From: Hydnum rufescens UP504 | Taxonomy: Eukaryota > Basidiomycota > Agaricomycetes > Cantharellales > Hydnaceae | DNA length: 48,283 nt | Direction of reading: 5' to 3' | NCBI GenBank assembly: GCA_014904985.1 | Contig: MU128941.1 | Location: 146,059 to 194,341, forward strand | Shown here: positions 33,431 to 42,945 of the stretch, in pieces | How positions within the stretch are numbered: the stretch's first letter is position 1 | Layout of the letters: each line of letters begins with the position of its first letter | Notes under the pieces: model-generated | Seen by the model: only the letters and a program-made list of their open reading frames with translations | Databases searched by the model: none | What the model was told of the DNA's origin: nothing | Program-made: the position numbers and the translations under genes

Positions 33431-33991
33431 GGGAAGTCCTGAGTATGTGGCCAGTCTAATTTTGTTCACACATCATAAAACCATTCCTCATGTGACAGCA
33501 GATGTCAACAACCTCCTGCATGTCCTGCATGGACCAACCCTGCATTTTGGGAGGCATTCTATTGCACATGATGGAGGTGGGGGTGTAGAGAAGGGTTTTA
33601 TTTAGTTCTTGTGGTTTTCTTGGTAGAAGTGGGTCCAAATGCTGACACTCAGACTGCCTTCATGGCTCAGCACCAGCCCATAGAGAGCCAAAATTTTTCA
33701 CAGAGGCAGCCAGCATCCTGGTCCACAACATCCAAACATTTCTTCCATTGCAGAGTGGCTACATGACTCATTAATTCAATTTTGAGGATTCAAGTCACCA
33801 AATTTGGCAATTTCCAGCAATAATTTGCCTTGCCAGGGAGCACTTTGCACATTTCTTTAAAGCTGTTTGTGCAGAATCCTAGATACATCTCCCATACAGC
33901 TGCCTCAAATTTGGTGGCTCCTGGACAAGAATTAATGGCACTGTGAGGGAAACAGCAATAACCCAGTGGTGGAAACAGACCCAGTAAGGAA
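33431..33991. other. No gene identified left of the mariner composite
   Basis: A plus-strand frame (33387-33605) and an overlapping minus frame (33638-33456) occur, without motif. CpG is absent. Confidence 0.3.
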
Positions 33992-34153
33992 TACTACAGC
34001 ACTTTGTGCTGGAGTGTGCAATTGGTTTTTTTTTTCTTGAGTGTCCTAGATTCAGGGCTACCCAATTCAGATATTTGAATTAGCTGTCTGACAACTGCAG
34101 GTACTGACAGTTTTCCACTGCATGCAATTTCTGTCCCCCCCATTCCTGCCTAC

Positions 34154-34414
34154 ATGTTGCAAGAATGGTCTCAACATTTAGCAGACAAGGAACCTTTCCT
34201 TGTCATGGTGATTATACATCTGCAGGAAACTAAGGTTTACCAAGTCCAGCCCACTGCTCTGGGGAGAAAAGCCCAGCCAAAATTCACCAAGGAAAGTCTT
34301 CAGAAAGCCTGTGACTTTGACTTCAAGAGCCTGGACTCATCTGTCTATGAATTCTGGAAATATGGCCTCTGTGCTTTGGAGCCACACTTTGATGGGCCAT
34401 ACAAGGCCATATGA
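34154..34414 (+). CDS. Unassigned ORF inside the mariner composite
   Basis: An 86-codon frame (MLQEWSQHLADKEPFLVMVI...) followed by KFTKESLQKACDFDFKSLDS. Residue use looks coding-like (acidic and basic residues mixed, few runs) and it sits between the left inverted repeat and the first foldback. No family recognised. May be an exon of the same unknown gene as 36370-37492. Confidence 0.25.
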   Translation: MLQEWSQHLADKEPFLVMVIIHLQETKVYQVQPTALGRKAQPKFTKESLQKACDFDFKSLDSSVYEFWKYGLCALEPHFDGPYKAI

Positions 34415-34500
34415 GGTTCAAATGTGATGTTCAAATGGCAGTTTGATGGCAGGGCATGAGTTTTCCAAAATACACATTGGACTTGTGAGTACTATTTCCA

Positions 34501-36051
34501 CCTCAGTCACCCATCCTGAGGACCTCATGAGGTGTTTTTGAATAGGTAGTATGGTGGTGTTCCACTTCCTATTCTGTGTAGCTACATTGGGGGTCCAGGG
34601 GTGGAGCCCCTGGGAGCTCTAGGATAGTGTTGCTACATTTGTATAGCCCAATATTGAGGGGATCTATCACACTAGCCCACTATTGTAGTGTAGCAACAGT
34701 GGATCTTGCTACATACAGATGTAGCTACATGGACTTCTAATGTATCTAGTGTAGCTCCACTAGTCCATCTAGTGTAGCTCCACTGGTCCATCTATTGTGG
34801 CTACACCACTTATTCTCACTAATTCTCACTAAGTCCTCAATGACAATTATCAGTGGAAGCAGATGGATATATTTGGCTATTGGGATGGGTGCATTACACC
34901 ATGAGACTGTTATATAATCATTCCTGAATAGTATCCAGTTACATAATAACATGTTTCCTATTAAAAAAATGCCCAAATGCAGTAATTGGATGATGTACAT
35001 CCAAAAAATATTTGCCATCCAGCCCAATGGAGGTCCAGGACCAGGGGGAGGTGCCTGGGATAGATGGATGGACCCCTAGGGACCTTGACACAGTGAAAAA
35101 ACCAGGCCCAGGGCCATTGGTTAGTGCCTGAAACAATGAGAACAGTAAAAACAGCACCAGAACCACTGGAAATTGCCAGAAAATAAGTGCTGGGTGGATG
35201 ATCCTGAAATTTAGCACCTATTAGTAGACTATTGGACGTGAAAGTCATATCTCCATAAGTAATGCATGGATTGGGCTGAAATTTTGATATGACTTTCAGT
35301 CCAATAGTCTCCTAATAGGTCTACCTTTCAGGATCATCCACCCAGCACTTATTTTCTGCAATTTCCAGTGGTTCTGGTGCTGTTTTTACTGTTCTCATTG
35401 TTTCAGGCACTAATCAATGGCCCTGGGCCTGGTTTTTTCACTGTGTCAAGGTCCCTAGGGGTCCATCCATCTATCCCAGGCACCTCCCCCTGGTCCTGGA
35501 CCTCCATTGGGCTGGATGGCTAAATATTTTTTGGATGTACTTCATCCAATTACTGCATTTGGGCATTTTTTTTAATAGGAAACATGTTATTATGTAACTG
35601 GATACTATTCAGGAATGATTATATAACAGTCTCATGGTGTAATGCACCCATCCCAATAGCCAAATATATCCATCTGCTTCCACTGATAATTGTCATTGAG
35701 GACTTAGTGAGAATTAGTGAGAATAAGTGGTGTAGCCACAATAGATGGACCAGTGGAGCTACACTAGATACATTAGAAGTCCATGTAGCTACATCTGTAT
35801 GTAGCAAGATCCACTGTTGCTACACTACAATCAGTGGGCTAGTGTGGTAGATCCCCTCAATATTGGGCTATACAAATGTAGCAACACTATCCTAGAGCTC
35901 CCAGGGGCTCTGCACCCTGGACCCCCAATGTAGCTACACAGAATAGGAAGTGAAACAGCACCATACTACCTATTCAAAAACCCCTCATGAGGGCCTCCCC
36001 CACCCCACCAAATAAGGGCCTCATGAGGTCCTCAGGATGGGGTGACTGAGG
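34501..36051. mobile_element. Foldback element 1: 1.55-kb palindrome
   Basis: The arms, about 760 nt each, begin CCTCAGTCACCC and end with the inverse (GGTGACTGAGG). The whole left arm to about 35245 is mirrored from about 35280, with a spacer of roughly 36-45 nt that contains AATGCATGG. The left arm lacks about 40 bp present in the right arm near 35985-36020. The two 'ORFs' on opposite strands (35027-34746 and 35584-35850) are mirror images, not genes. No convincing target duplication. Confidence 0.85.
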
Positions 36052-36369
36052 CATAGTTTTCAAGGGAGAGATTAGGAATGTCCATTGAAACCAAAGAGAA
36101 ATATAACAGTATGAAACAAGGCACTGAGAGTCACTGTGTGACAATTGTACACATCAAAGTCAAAGACACTGACCTAGCAGTGTTGTGTGTATCAGTGAGT
36201 CTCAGAAGCCTTTGTTCTTTTCATCTGGCTCAATGGGTAATCATAGTCTGATATCAATGTGGATACAAACCCCCCAGCTGTTGACAGTGGTGGAGCTGGG
36301 TATGCTATGGCATCATGGGTGAGATTTTCATTACTCAACAAAGCCACACCAGCACTTACTCATTATTGA

Positions 36370-37492
36370 GGCTCCAACATGCAGGATTTGACCCCACTCA
36401 AAGCCACCCAGGCAAAACACACCATTGTGCTGAAAGCTCAATGGAAATGTTCACTTCACCTTGGTGATTGGTGCTATAGGTGCCATGCAGATGACTACTA
36501 CATCCATCCCAATGTTGCAGCATTTGGAATATGGGCCAGAGTGATAGTGAGTGATTAGTTTGATCATGGCATCCCCTATATAATATGCATCAGTACAGAG
36601 ATACAGCATCAGTTGAAAATCCACCAAATGTGAAATATTTTGTCTTGCTTCCCACCATCACCAGAATACTCAGTGAGAATGAGCTGAAAGTGCCAGTGGT
36701 GGTATTGCAATATTGCAGTTTCTGGAGCTTCTGATGGCTGTTATAACATGTGATACCCCTCATACAACTACAACTCTCCTGATGCCTCCTGTAACACCAA
36801 AGCAATATGATACCCAGCTGCCAGTCTGACACCATCAGAAAGCCTCCAAGCACCTATTGTCCCCAGGTGTGAGGACTATAGCTGGAAATGTTGAAGATAT
36901 TGACTTGTTTATCACCTGGCATTGTGAGAACAATCAGGGGAATTACTTGTCATTTCATGATACCATGATTGAGCAGGAGCTGTATCCAGATGATATGGTT
37001 CCTGACCCCTTGACCAAGGATTGATGTGAATGTATACCATTTCTCAAGGTATCTGCTGTCCCTTGCTTCTGTAAGGCTTGTGCTGGATACTGGAAGCACA
37101 GGCTGTGGCTTTCTAAAGCCTCAAGGCTGAATCATCATCACCAGGACTTGGATGCTGATCTGCCTGTGTGGCTTGCTCATGACCCACCTGTTTGCACCTC
37201 TCCCTCATCCATTCATTCCTTGCTGTCACCCATGACAAATACAAATACAACCAGTTCTATGAATTCCAATCCTATTACAATTGCGAATACTGGAATGGGA
37301 AGTACAAACATGTTCATCACCAGTCCTCCCATATCTACCTGTGTTGATCCCATCTTTTCCACCTCTTTACCCATCCCCAATCCTTTGGCACCTTCACCAT
37401 CAAACCTTCAGACTCATGGCAATAGCAGTACTGAATTCTCTGTGGGCCAAAAGCACCCCCTCCCAGAGCCTGCCAATAATGGCTGGAGATGA
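36370..37492 (+). pseudogene. Coding-like relic of unknown family
   Basis: The plus-strand frames read DLTPLKATQAKHTIVLKAQW, then CYRCHADDYYIHPNVAAFG-like sequence (about 36470-36530). Further on is VEDIDLFITWHCENNQGNY, then YPDDMVPDPLTKD and an ORF at 37148-37492 rich in Pro, Ser, Asn and Thr. The alternation of a Cys/His/aromatic-rich part and a disordered tail suggests a real former gene. I do not recognise it. It lies inside the mariner inverted repeats but outside the transposase. Confidence 0.35.
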
Positions 37493-39012
37493 TGTGAGTG
37501 CATATATCCTGAAGGTGGTGGTGATACTCTATGGTATCAGTATGATCAGTAAAATCAGATGTGGGGTGATGGGGAGGGTGGGACAGCCCATTCTATGCAA
37601 CAAAATACTGACTACTTGATGAATCTTCAAGAGCAGGCAGGCAAGGAAGGGTGTATTGATAGGATGCAGAGACCCTGATGGTTCTTGGACCAGAATGGAG
37701 CCAGGAAGGTTCAATCCTATTGGTTTTAGGCCACTATTGGACTCTTTGTGTTGAAGGCAAGCATAGGTAGAATTTGGTTGTAACTACATCACATGGTGTA
37801 TCCTGAATCCCTAAACCACCCATGAGCCTTTTCTGCAGTTATGGTGTCACATGCATGTTGTATGAAGCTAATTGGACTGAGCTTATCAACTTCTTCATTG
37901 TAGTGACAGCAGAGCCATGCCTTGACACAAGAGAAGGACTCTTCAATTGGATTGAAATCAGGGGAATACAGTGGCAGAAATAGGAGCCTGCCCCCTGCAA
38001 GAACCAGATCTAATAAGAAACAGTTGAGCAGAGCATAAGTGACAAAATTTAACAGCTTCTTCCTTGATAATTGTCTTGACAGAAAGACCATGGTGGATTG
38101 AGCAGTTATTGAGGAGAAGAAGACTCTGTGGCCATGGGTAGGGACACATCAATGGCAGCTGGTCCAAACTGTTAGGATGGCCACAACCAGAAGTGAATCA
38201 TTATTTGATGTACCACATGTTCTTGTACGAATTTCTCAAATGCTTTCCCCATAACTGAATTTCAAAGATATCATATGAGAGGTAGCCATCTATACTAAGG
38301 ACCAGAAGGATTGAGAATTGCTTACTGCACACAAAGGGTTCACAGACAATACCTCATGTACCAACATATGAATATCCCCATAACTGAGCCACCATACAAT
38401 CATCCTTGGAGCTCTCATCCACACACAGCAGCATATCAGGGTTTGGAACAAGCTCAGCTGTTTGGTTTGCAAAAGCCACCTAGAGGAGCTCATTTCATTC
38501 CCTGGCTTCCTTGGAAACCCATTTGTGAGAAGAGCACATCTGATTGTGGGTACACTTGACTGTAGAAATGGATACTTTGACACCATGGACTGAGAAAAGC
38601 TGCTCCTGGATTTCATCAAGTTATAATGTGTTATCAGCAACTAGCAGCTTGTCAATAAATTCAATGGAACTCACACTGAGAATGTGCTTCCACCCCAGTC
38701 AGACATGACTCAGATGGTAAGGAACACCATGCTTGTTTTGAAGCTGAAGGGTGAGGTAGATGAATGAGCATGAGACACCCAGCTTCTCAGCAATCTGCCA
38801 CCTAACACACCCTCAAAAAAGGTACCTCTTAGGTGGGTTCTGGTTGCATTGGGATATCATCTAAGAGGTGGTTTTTATATAGGCACATCTAGGCAGCATC
38901 TAAAGGTGTTCAGAAGATGAAAATTTTTAAGTCCTATAATAGGCACACCTATGGGTGCCTGCTGCAGGCACTGCTCCCAGGCTTTTTAACTATTTGACAG
39001 GCATTCTGGGTT

Positions 39013-39212
39013 GATTTAGGCATGCCTAAATCAGTTGTGTCTAATGATGTCTAGAGCTTAATTATTGACTTTGAATTGAAGAGGCCTATCTAGGGTTGAT
39101 TTAGACATGCCTACATCAGTGATGTCTAGTGATGTGTAGAGTCAGGTGCTGCTCCAGGGGTTCTACAATGACTTGATGGACACCCTGCAGTTGATTTAGG
39201 CATGCCTAAATC
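39013..39212. repeat. Repeated 20-bp palindromes in the left arm
   Basis: GATTTAGGCATGCCTAAATC at 39013-39032 and 39193-39212, and a variant at 39098-39117, each followed by a TGTCTA...GTCTAGAG block. Mirrored copies are at 41040-41059, 41135-41154 (variant) and 41220-41239. Spacing is about 85-95 bp. They resemble transposase-binding subterminal repeats. Confidence 0.8.
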
Positions 39213-39877
39213 AGCTGTGTCTAGTCATGTCTAGAGCTTGCTATATCTCATTATAATTTCCTGGTGTGTCCATGGGGGCTTAGTATGCAGTGTGTCTACT
39301 GGTGGATAAATTAAAACAGGTTGACCATCACCAGGAGGTGTCTAATTGTGTGCCTAAGCAAGTCTAGGCAAGTCTAGGTGTCTAGGCATGTCTAAGCATG
39401 TCTAGGCCAGTAACTTGGGTCTGAGTTTAGTACAAATATTTGCAATTATTCCTAAATGGTATCCAGTTACATAATACATGTATCCTATCTTAAAAAAATG
39501 CCAAAATGGGGAAATTAAATGAAGTACATCCAAAGAATATTTAGGCATCCAGCCAATGGGGCCCAGGACCAGGGGGAGGTGCCTGGGATAGATGGATGGA
39601 CCCCTGGGAACCCTGATAAAGTGAAAAAACCAGGCCCAGGGCCAATGGTTAATCCCTGAAACAATGAGGGCAGGAAGAACAGCTCTGGAATCACTGGAAG
39701 TTGCTGGAATCTAAGTGCTGAGTGGATTGGTCTTAAATTTGGCACATGATTAGAGACTATCTGGGTGCAAACCATATTAAAATTTCAGCCAAATCCATGC
39801 ATTAGTTATTGAGATATGAGGCAAACAAGTTTGGATATTGAAAATTGATTTTCTCCTCCCATAGAATAGCTGGGGAC

Positions 39878-40271
39878 TGTCACAAGTCATACTTGCAACC
39901 TCTTACATAGCTGCATCATGTGACTCCCTCTCATTGCACCACCACATATCATACCATATATTGTACCATTTCCCCTCCTTAGTAATTCCTTAACCTCTTA
40001 GTATATAAGTAGTTACTTCTTGTATTCTCACCTCTTTAGAAGATCAAGAATATATGTCTATTGATTGACTCTCTTCTCACCAACTCCTCTTTTGTCTCAA
40101 GTCTCCTGAGAATTCAGTCCAGTCCACTTCTCTTCTCTGTGTTCTCATCTTCCATGACCTTACATAATCCTCATGCTTCACACATCTCCTCATCAATCAT
40201 CTTAGGGGCTTCCCATTCTTACTCAGCCTGATTACATAATCACCTCCCCATACTAGGAATGACCCTTAACA
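39878..40271 (+). mobile_element. Solo LTR with target duplication GGGAC
   Basis: TGTCACAAGTCATACTTGCA to ACCCTTAACA, 394 bp, flanked by GGGAC at 39873-39877 and 40272-40276. It is in the loop of foldback 2, so it is younger than that element. Confidence 0.9.
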
Positions 40272-41039
40272 GGGACTTGAAAATTTACAGGGTGCATGAA
40301 AATATAGTGTACTAATTATGTGCCAAAAATTATCCCAATCCATCCAGTTTAAGGCAGTGAACTGGACAGGGGGTACAAGAACCCCCAGAAATTTCCAAAA
40401 AGGAACCACTGTGCAGATTGCTCTGAAAATTGGCATGTGATTAGAGGCTGCTTAGGCAAAAATCATATCAAATATGGTTTTGCCCCCAGATAGTCTCTAA
40501 TCATGTGCCAAAGTTCAGACTGATCTGCTCAGCACTTAGATTCCAGCAACTTCCAGTGATTCCAGAGCTGTTCTTCCTGCCCTCATTGTTTCAGGGATTA
40601 ACCATTGGCCCTGGGCCTGGTTTTTTCACTTTATCAGGGTTCCCAGGGGTCCATCCATCTATCCCAGGCACCTCCCCCTGGTCCTGGGCCCCCATTGGGC
40701 TGGATGCCTAAATATTCTTTGGATGTACTTCATTTAATTTCCCCATTTTGGCATTTTTTTAAGATAGGATACATGTATTATGTAACTGGATACCATTTAG
40801 GAATAATTGCAAATATTTGTACTAAACTCAGACCCAAGTTACTGGCCTAGACATGCTTAGACATGCCTAGACACCTAGACTTGCCTAGACTTGCTTAGGC
40901 ACACAATTAGACACCTCCTGGTGATGGTCAACCTGTTTTAATTTATCCACCAGTAGACACACTGCATACTAAGCCCCCATGGACACACCAGGAAATTATA
41001 ATGAGATATAGCAAGCTCTAGACATGACTAGACACAGCT

Positions 41040-41239
41040 GATTTAGGCATGCCTAAATCAACTGCAGGGTGTCCATCAAGTCATTGTAGAACCCCTGGAG
41101 CAGCACCTGACTCTACACATCACTAGACATCACTGATGTAGGCATGTCTAAATCAACCCTGGATAGGCCTCTTCAATTCAAAGTCAATAATTAAGCTCTA
41201 GACATCATTAGACACAACTGATTTAGGCATGCCTAAATC
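41040..41239. repeat. Repeated 20-bp palindromes in the right arm
   Basis: Mirror set of the repeats in the left arm of foldback 2 (positions 41040, 41135 and 41220). Confidence 0.8.
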
Positions 41240-41721
41240 AACCCCAGAATGCCTATCAAATAGTTAAAAGCCTGGGAGTAGTGCCTGTGGTGGGCACAGA
41301 TAGGTGCACCTATCATAGGGACTTAAAAATTTTTCATCTTCTGAACACCTTTAGATGCTGCCTAGATGTGCCTATATAAAAACCACCTCTTAGATGATAT
41401 CCCAATGCAACCAGAACCCACCTAAGAGGTACCTTTTTGAGGGTGCATTAGGTGCAATCTGCATTGGTTGAAGCCCTCCAGTGTGAAGGATGGGGATACA
41501 GGCCTTCAAGTTGTCAGACAATGCTTTGGGCATGTCACAGAGAGTGGACAAGAGGGATGAGTGGTTGCTGTAGGGAAGAGTGCACTGACAGGTATATACA
41601 AAATGTATTGAGGTCTGGCAATCAGCAGATCAATACTAGAGCTGAATTGGGTGGCCCTGAATCTAGGACACACTCAAGAAAAAAGAACCCAATTGCACAC
41701 TCCAGCACAAAGTGCTGTAAG

Positions 41722-42033
41722 TACATCCAAAGATTGATCCAGAAATGTGCAATCACATTAGTGTTGCCACAGCATGACTTGGTGCAGCTTGACTCAACTT
41801 TGGGCAACTCCAACCAACTCCTTGTGACATGTGACTTATGACTCAAAGTTGCAAGTTGAGTCATGACTTGCAACTTGAGTCAACTTAAGTTGTCAGTACT
41901 TTCCTTATGGATATATATGGTAATTCTAGCTACTTGTCATCCAATAGTCCCATCCCTTCCAACAATTCTTCATACTCTCCAGTCTCTGCATTCATGATTC
42001 TATTATGGTAGGTGAGAAGTCCTAGGCAGGATT
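41722..42033. repeat. Short palindromic cluster, no gene
   Basis: At 41825-41895 ACTTGCAACTTGAGTCA-type segments occur in both orientations (CAAAGTTGCAAGTTGAGTCA, GACTTGCAACTTGAGTCAAC). They form a small stem-loop cluster of unknown origin, possibly the end of another inverted-repeat element. Confidence 0.4.
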
Positions 42034-42945
42034 TCACTTTTGAAAATTTTTTTTTGAGAATTTTTTTTTCACATACCATAGCAAATCTGTTGAGGATATA
42101 TATACATATCCTGCACTGTTAAACTTTGGATAACTAAATAATGACCAGCAGCACTGGAGAAGCACCTGTCTCCTGTTGCTGAAAAACTTGAAAACTCTGT
42201 CAGACACCTTACTTGCTGCAGCATCACCATCGCTGATGTCCACAAACATAAAATATTGATCAGTCCACTTGGAAAAGGAGGCTTGACAATGGTTATGAGG
42301 ACTCAACACTGGGATGAACGGTATATACGGAAGATGCTGACAATTCTGTGGAAAGTATTTTGGGTCTACCTCATTCAATATAGAATATTTTGCCTTGATG
42401 CAACATGAAACTAGTCTTATTTGATTATGTGCACCTTCTTGTGCCTTCAGAGCATCAAGAATTTGAAAATTTGGATGTTAATCCTCATAGTCAGGGTATT
42501 TTAGGTTTCTCAGCATGAATCACTGAAAATAATGCAGTATATTTTGCATATTATTGTATCTCCAGACCATCTCTGCCCTCTTAAGAAAGAATCATCATGA
42601 TATTGAAATATTTAGGGGTTGGATTCAGGCAGCTGTCGTATTCTGCATTTTGTGGGAAAACTGGTCTGAACCAGCCAATAAAAATGTAATATTATTGGAG
42701 TGCACATTTTCCTCTTCCCCCTCAAAAAAAACCAGAGTAATTGAAAAATATTTGATCCCTCACCATGCCACTTAGTGATAATTGGGAGCCTTGTTGTGGC
42801 TTGTTTGTGATTGAGTAATACTGGAGTCAGCTGGTTGTTACATTCTGTCAGGTCATCCATGCCACAGAGTGTCACCAACAACAATAGATTGGGGAAGAAT
42901 GGCCATGACAATGGGACCTGTATGCATCTAACACCCTGCCTATGA
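42034..42945. other. No assigned gene
   Basis: Minus-strand frames 42378-42034 and 43004-42612 and a plus frame 42554-42775 are unrecognised. The interval lies upstream of the integrase-core relic and might hold its promoter or first exon. Confidence 0.25.

Larger units (their letters stand above)
38799..41454. mobile_element. Foldback element 2: 2.66-kb palindrome with nested solo LTR
   Basis: The ends are CACCTAACACACCCTC and, inverted, CACCTAATGCACCCTC. The flanks are CAATCTGC at 38791-38798 and 41455-41462 (8 bp, or 9 bp counting an adjacent G). Arms of about 1.0 kb mirror each other. A solo LTR lies in the loop region. 8-9 bp duplications fit hAT or Mutator. No coding capacity. The inner arm sequence is shared with foldback 1. 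Confidence 0.9.
37789..41533 (-). pseudogene. DDE_3-type Tc1/mariner transposase split by foldback 2
   Basis: The minus strand starts with MPKALSDNLKACIPILH (ATG at 41533). It continues to the target site at 41454-41462 and resumes at 38798 with QIAEKLGVS (helix-turn-helix). Then LDEIQEQLFSV, LLCVDESSKDD (first catalytic Asp), LLLNNCSIHHG (second; the usual DN is NN, codon 38108-38110), LFLPLYSPDFNPIEESF (Glu present) and WFRDSGY near the end at 37789. The spliced length of about 360 codons fits the family. TGA at 38495-38497 (E-stop-NELL) and 38354-38356 (T-stop-GI) replace CGA. Inactive through insertion, stops and the lost Asp. Confidence 0.85.
33994..41721 (-). mobile_element. Composite Tc1/mariner element with nested foldbacks
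   Basis: The left end reads CTACAGCACTTTGTGCTGGA and the right end, inverted, CTTACAGCACTTTGTGCTGG. Similarity continues for about 80 bp (33994-34077 and 41640-41721). Both sides are flanked by TA (33992-33993 and 41722-41723), the Tc1/mariner target. A DDE_3-type transposase relic lies inside on the minus strand. Two palindromic elements (34501-36051, 38799-41454) are nested in it. After removing them about 3.5 kb remain, more than a simple mariner, because of an unexplained segment at 36.1-37.8 kb. Confidence 0.7.

Noticed and set aside
33456..33638. Antisense 60-codon ORF over the plus ORF at 33387-33605
   Set aside because: Both are short, overlap, and show no motif; neither is listed as a gene.
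34746..35850. A conserved pair of divergent ORFs with identical proteins
   Set aside because: They are mirror images of one palindrome (foldback 1), not two genes; no coding signature.
39515..40850. Matching minus and plus ORFs containing LTIGPGPGFFTLSGFPG
   Set aside because: Produced by the inverted arms of foldback 2; the same sequence in foldback 1 has a different frame context.
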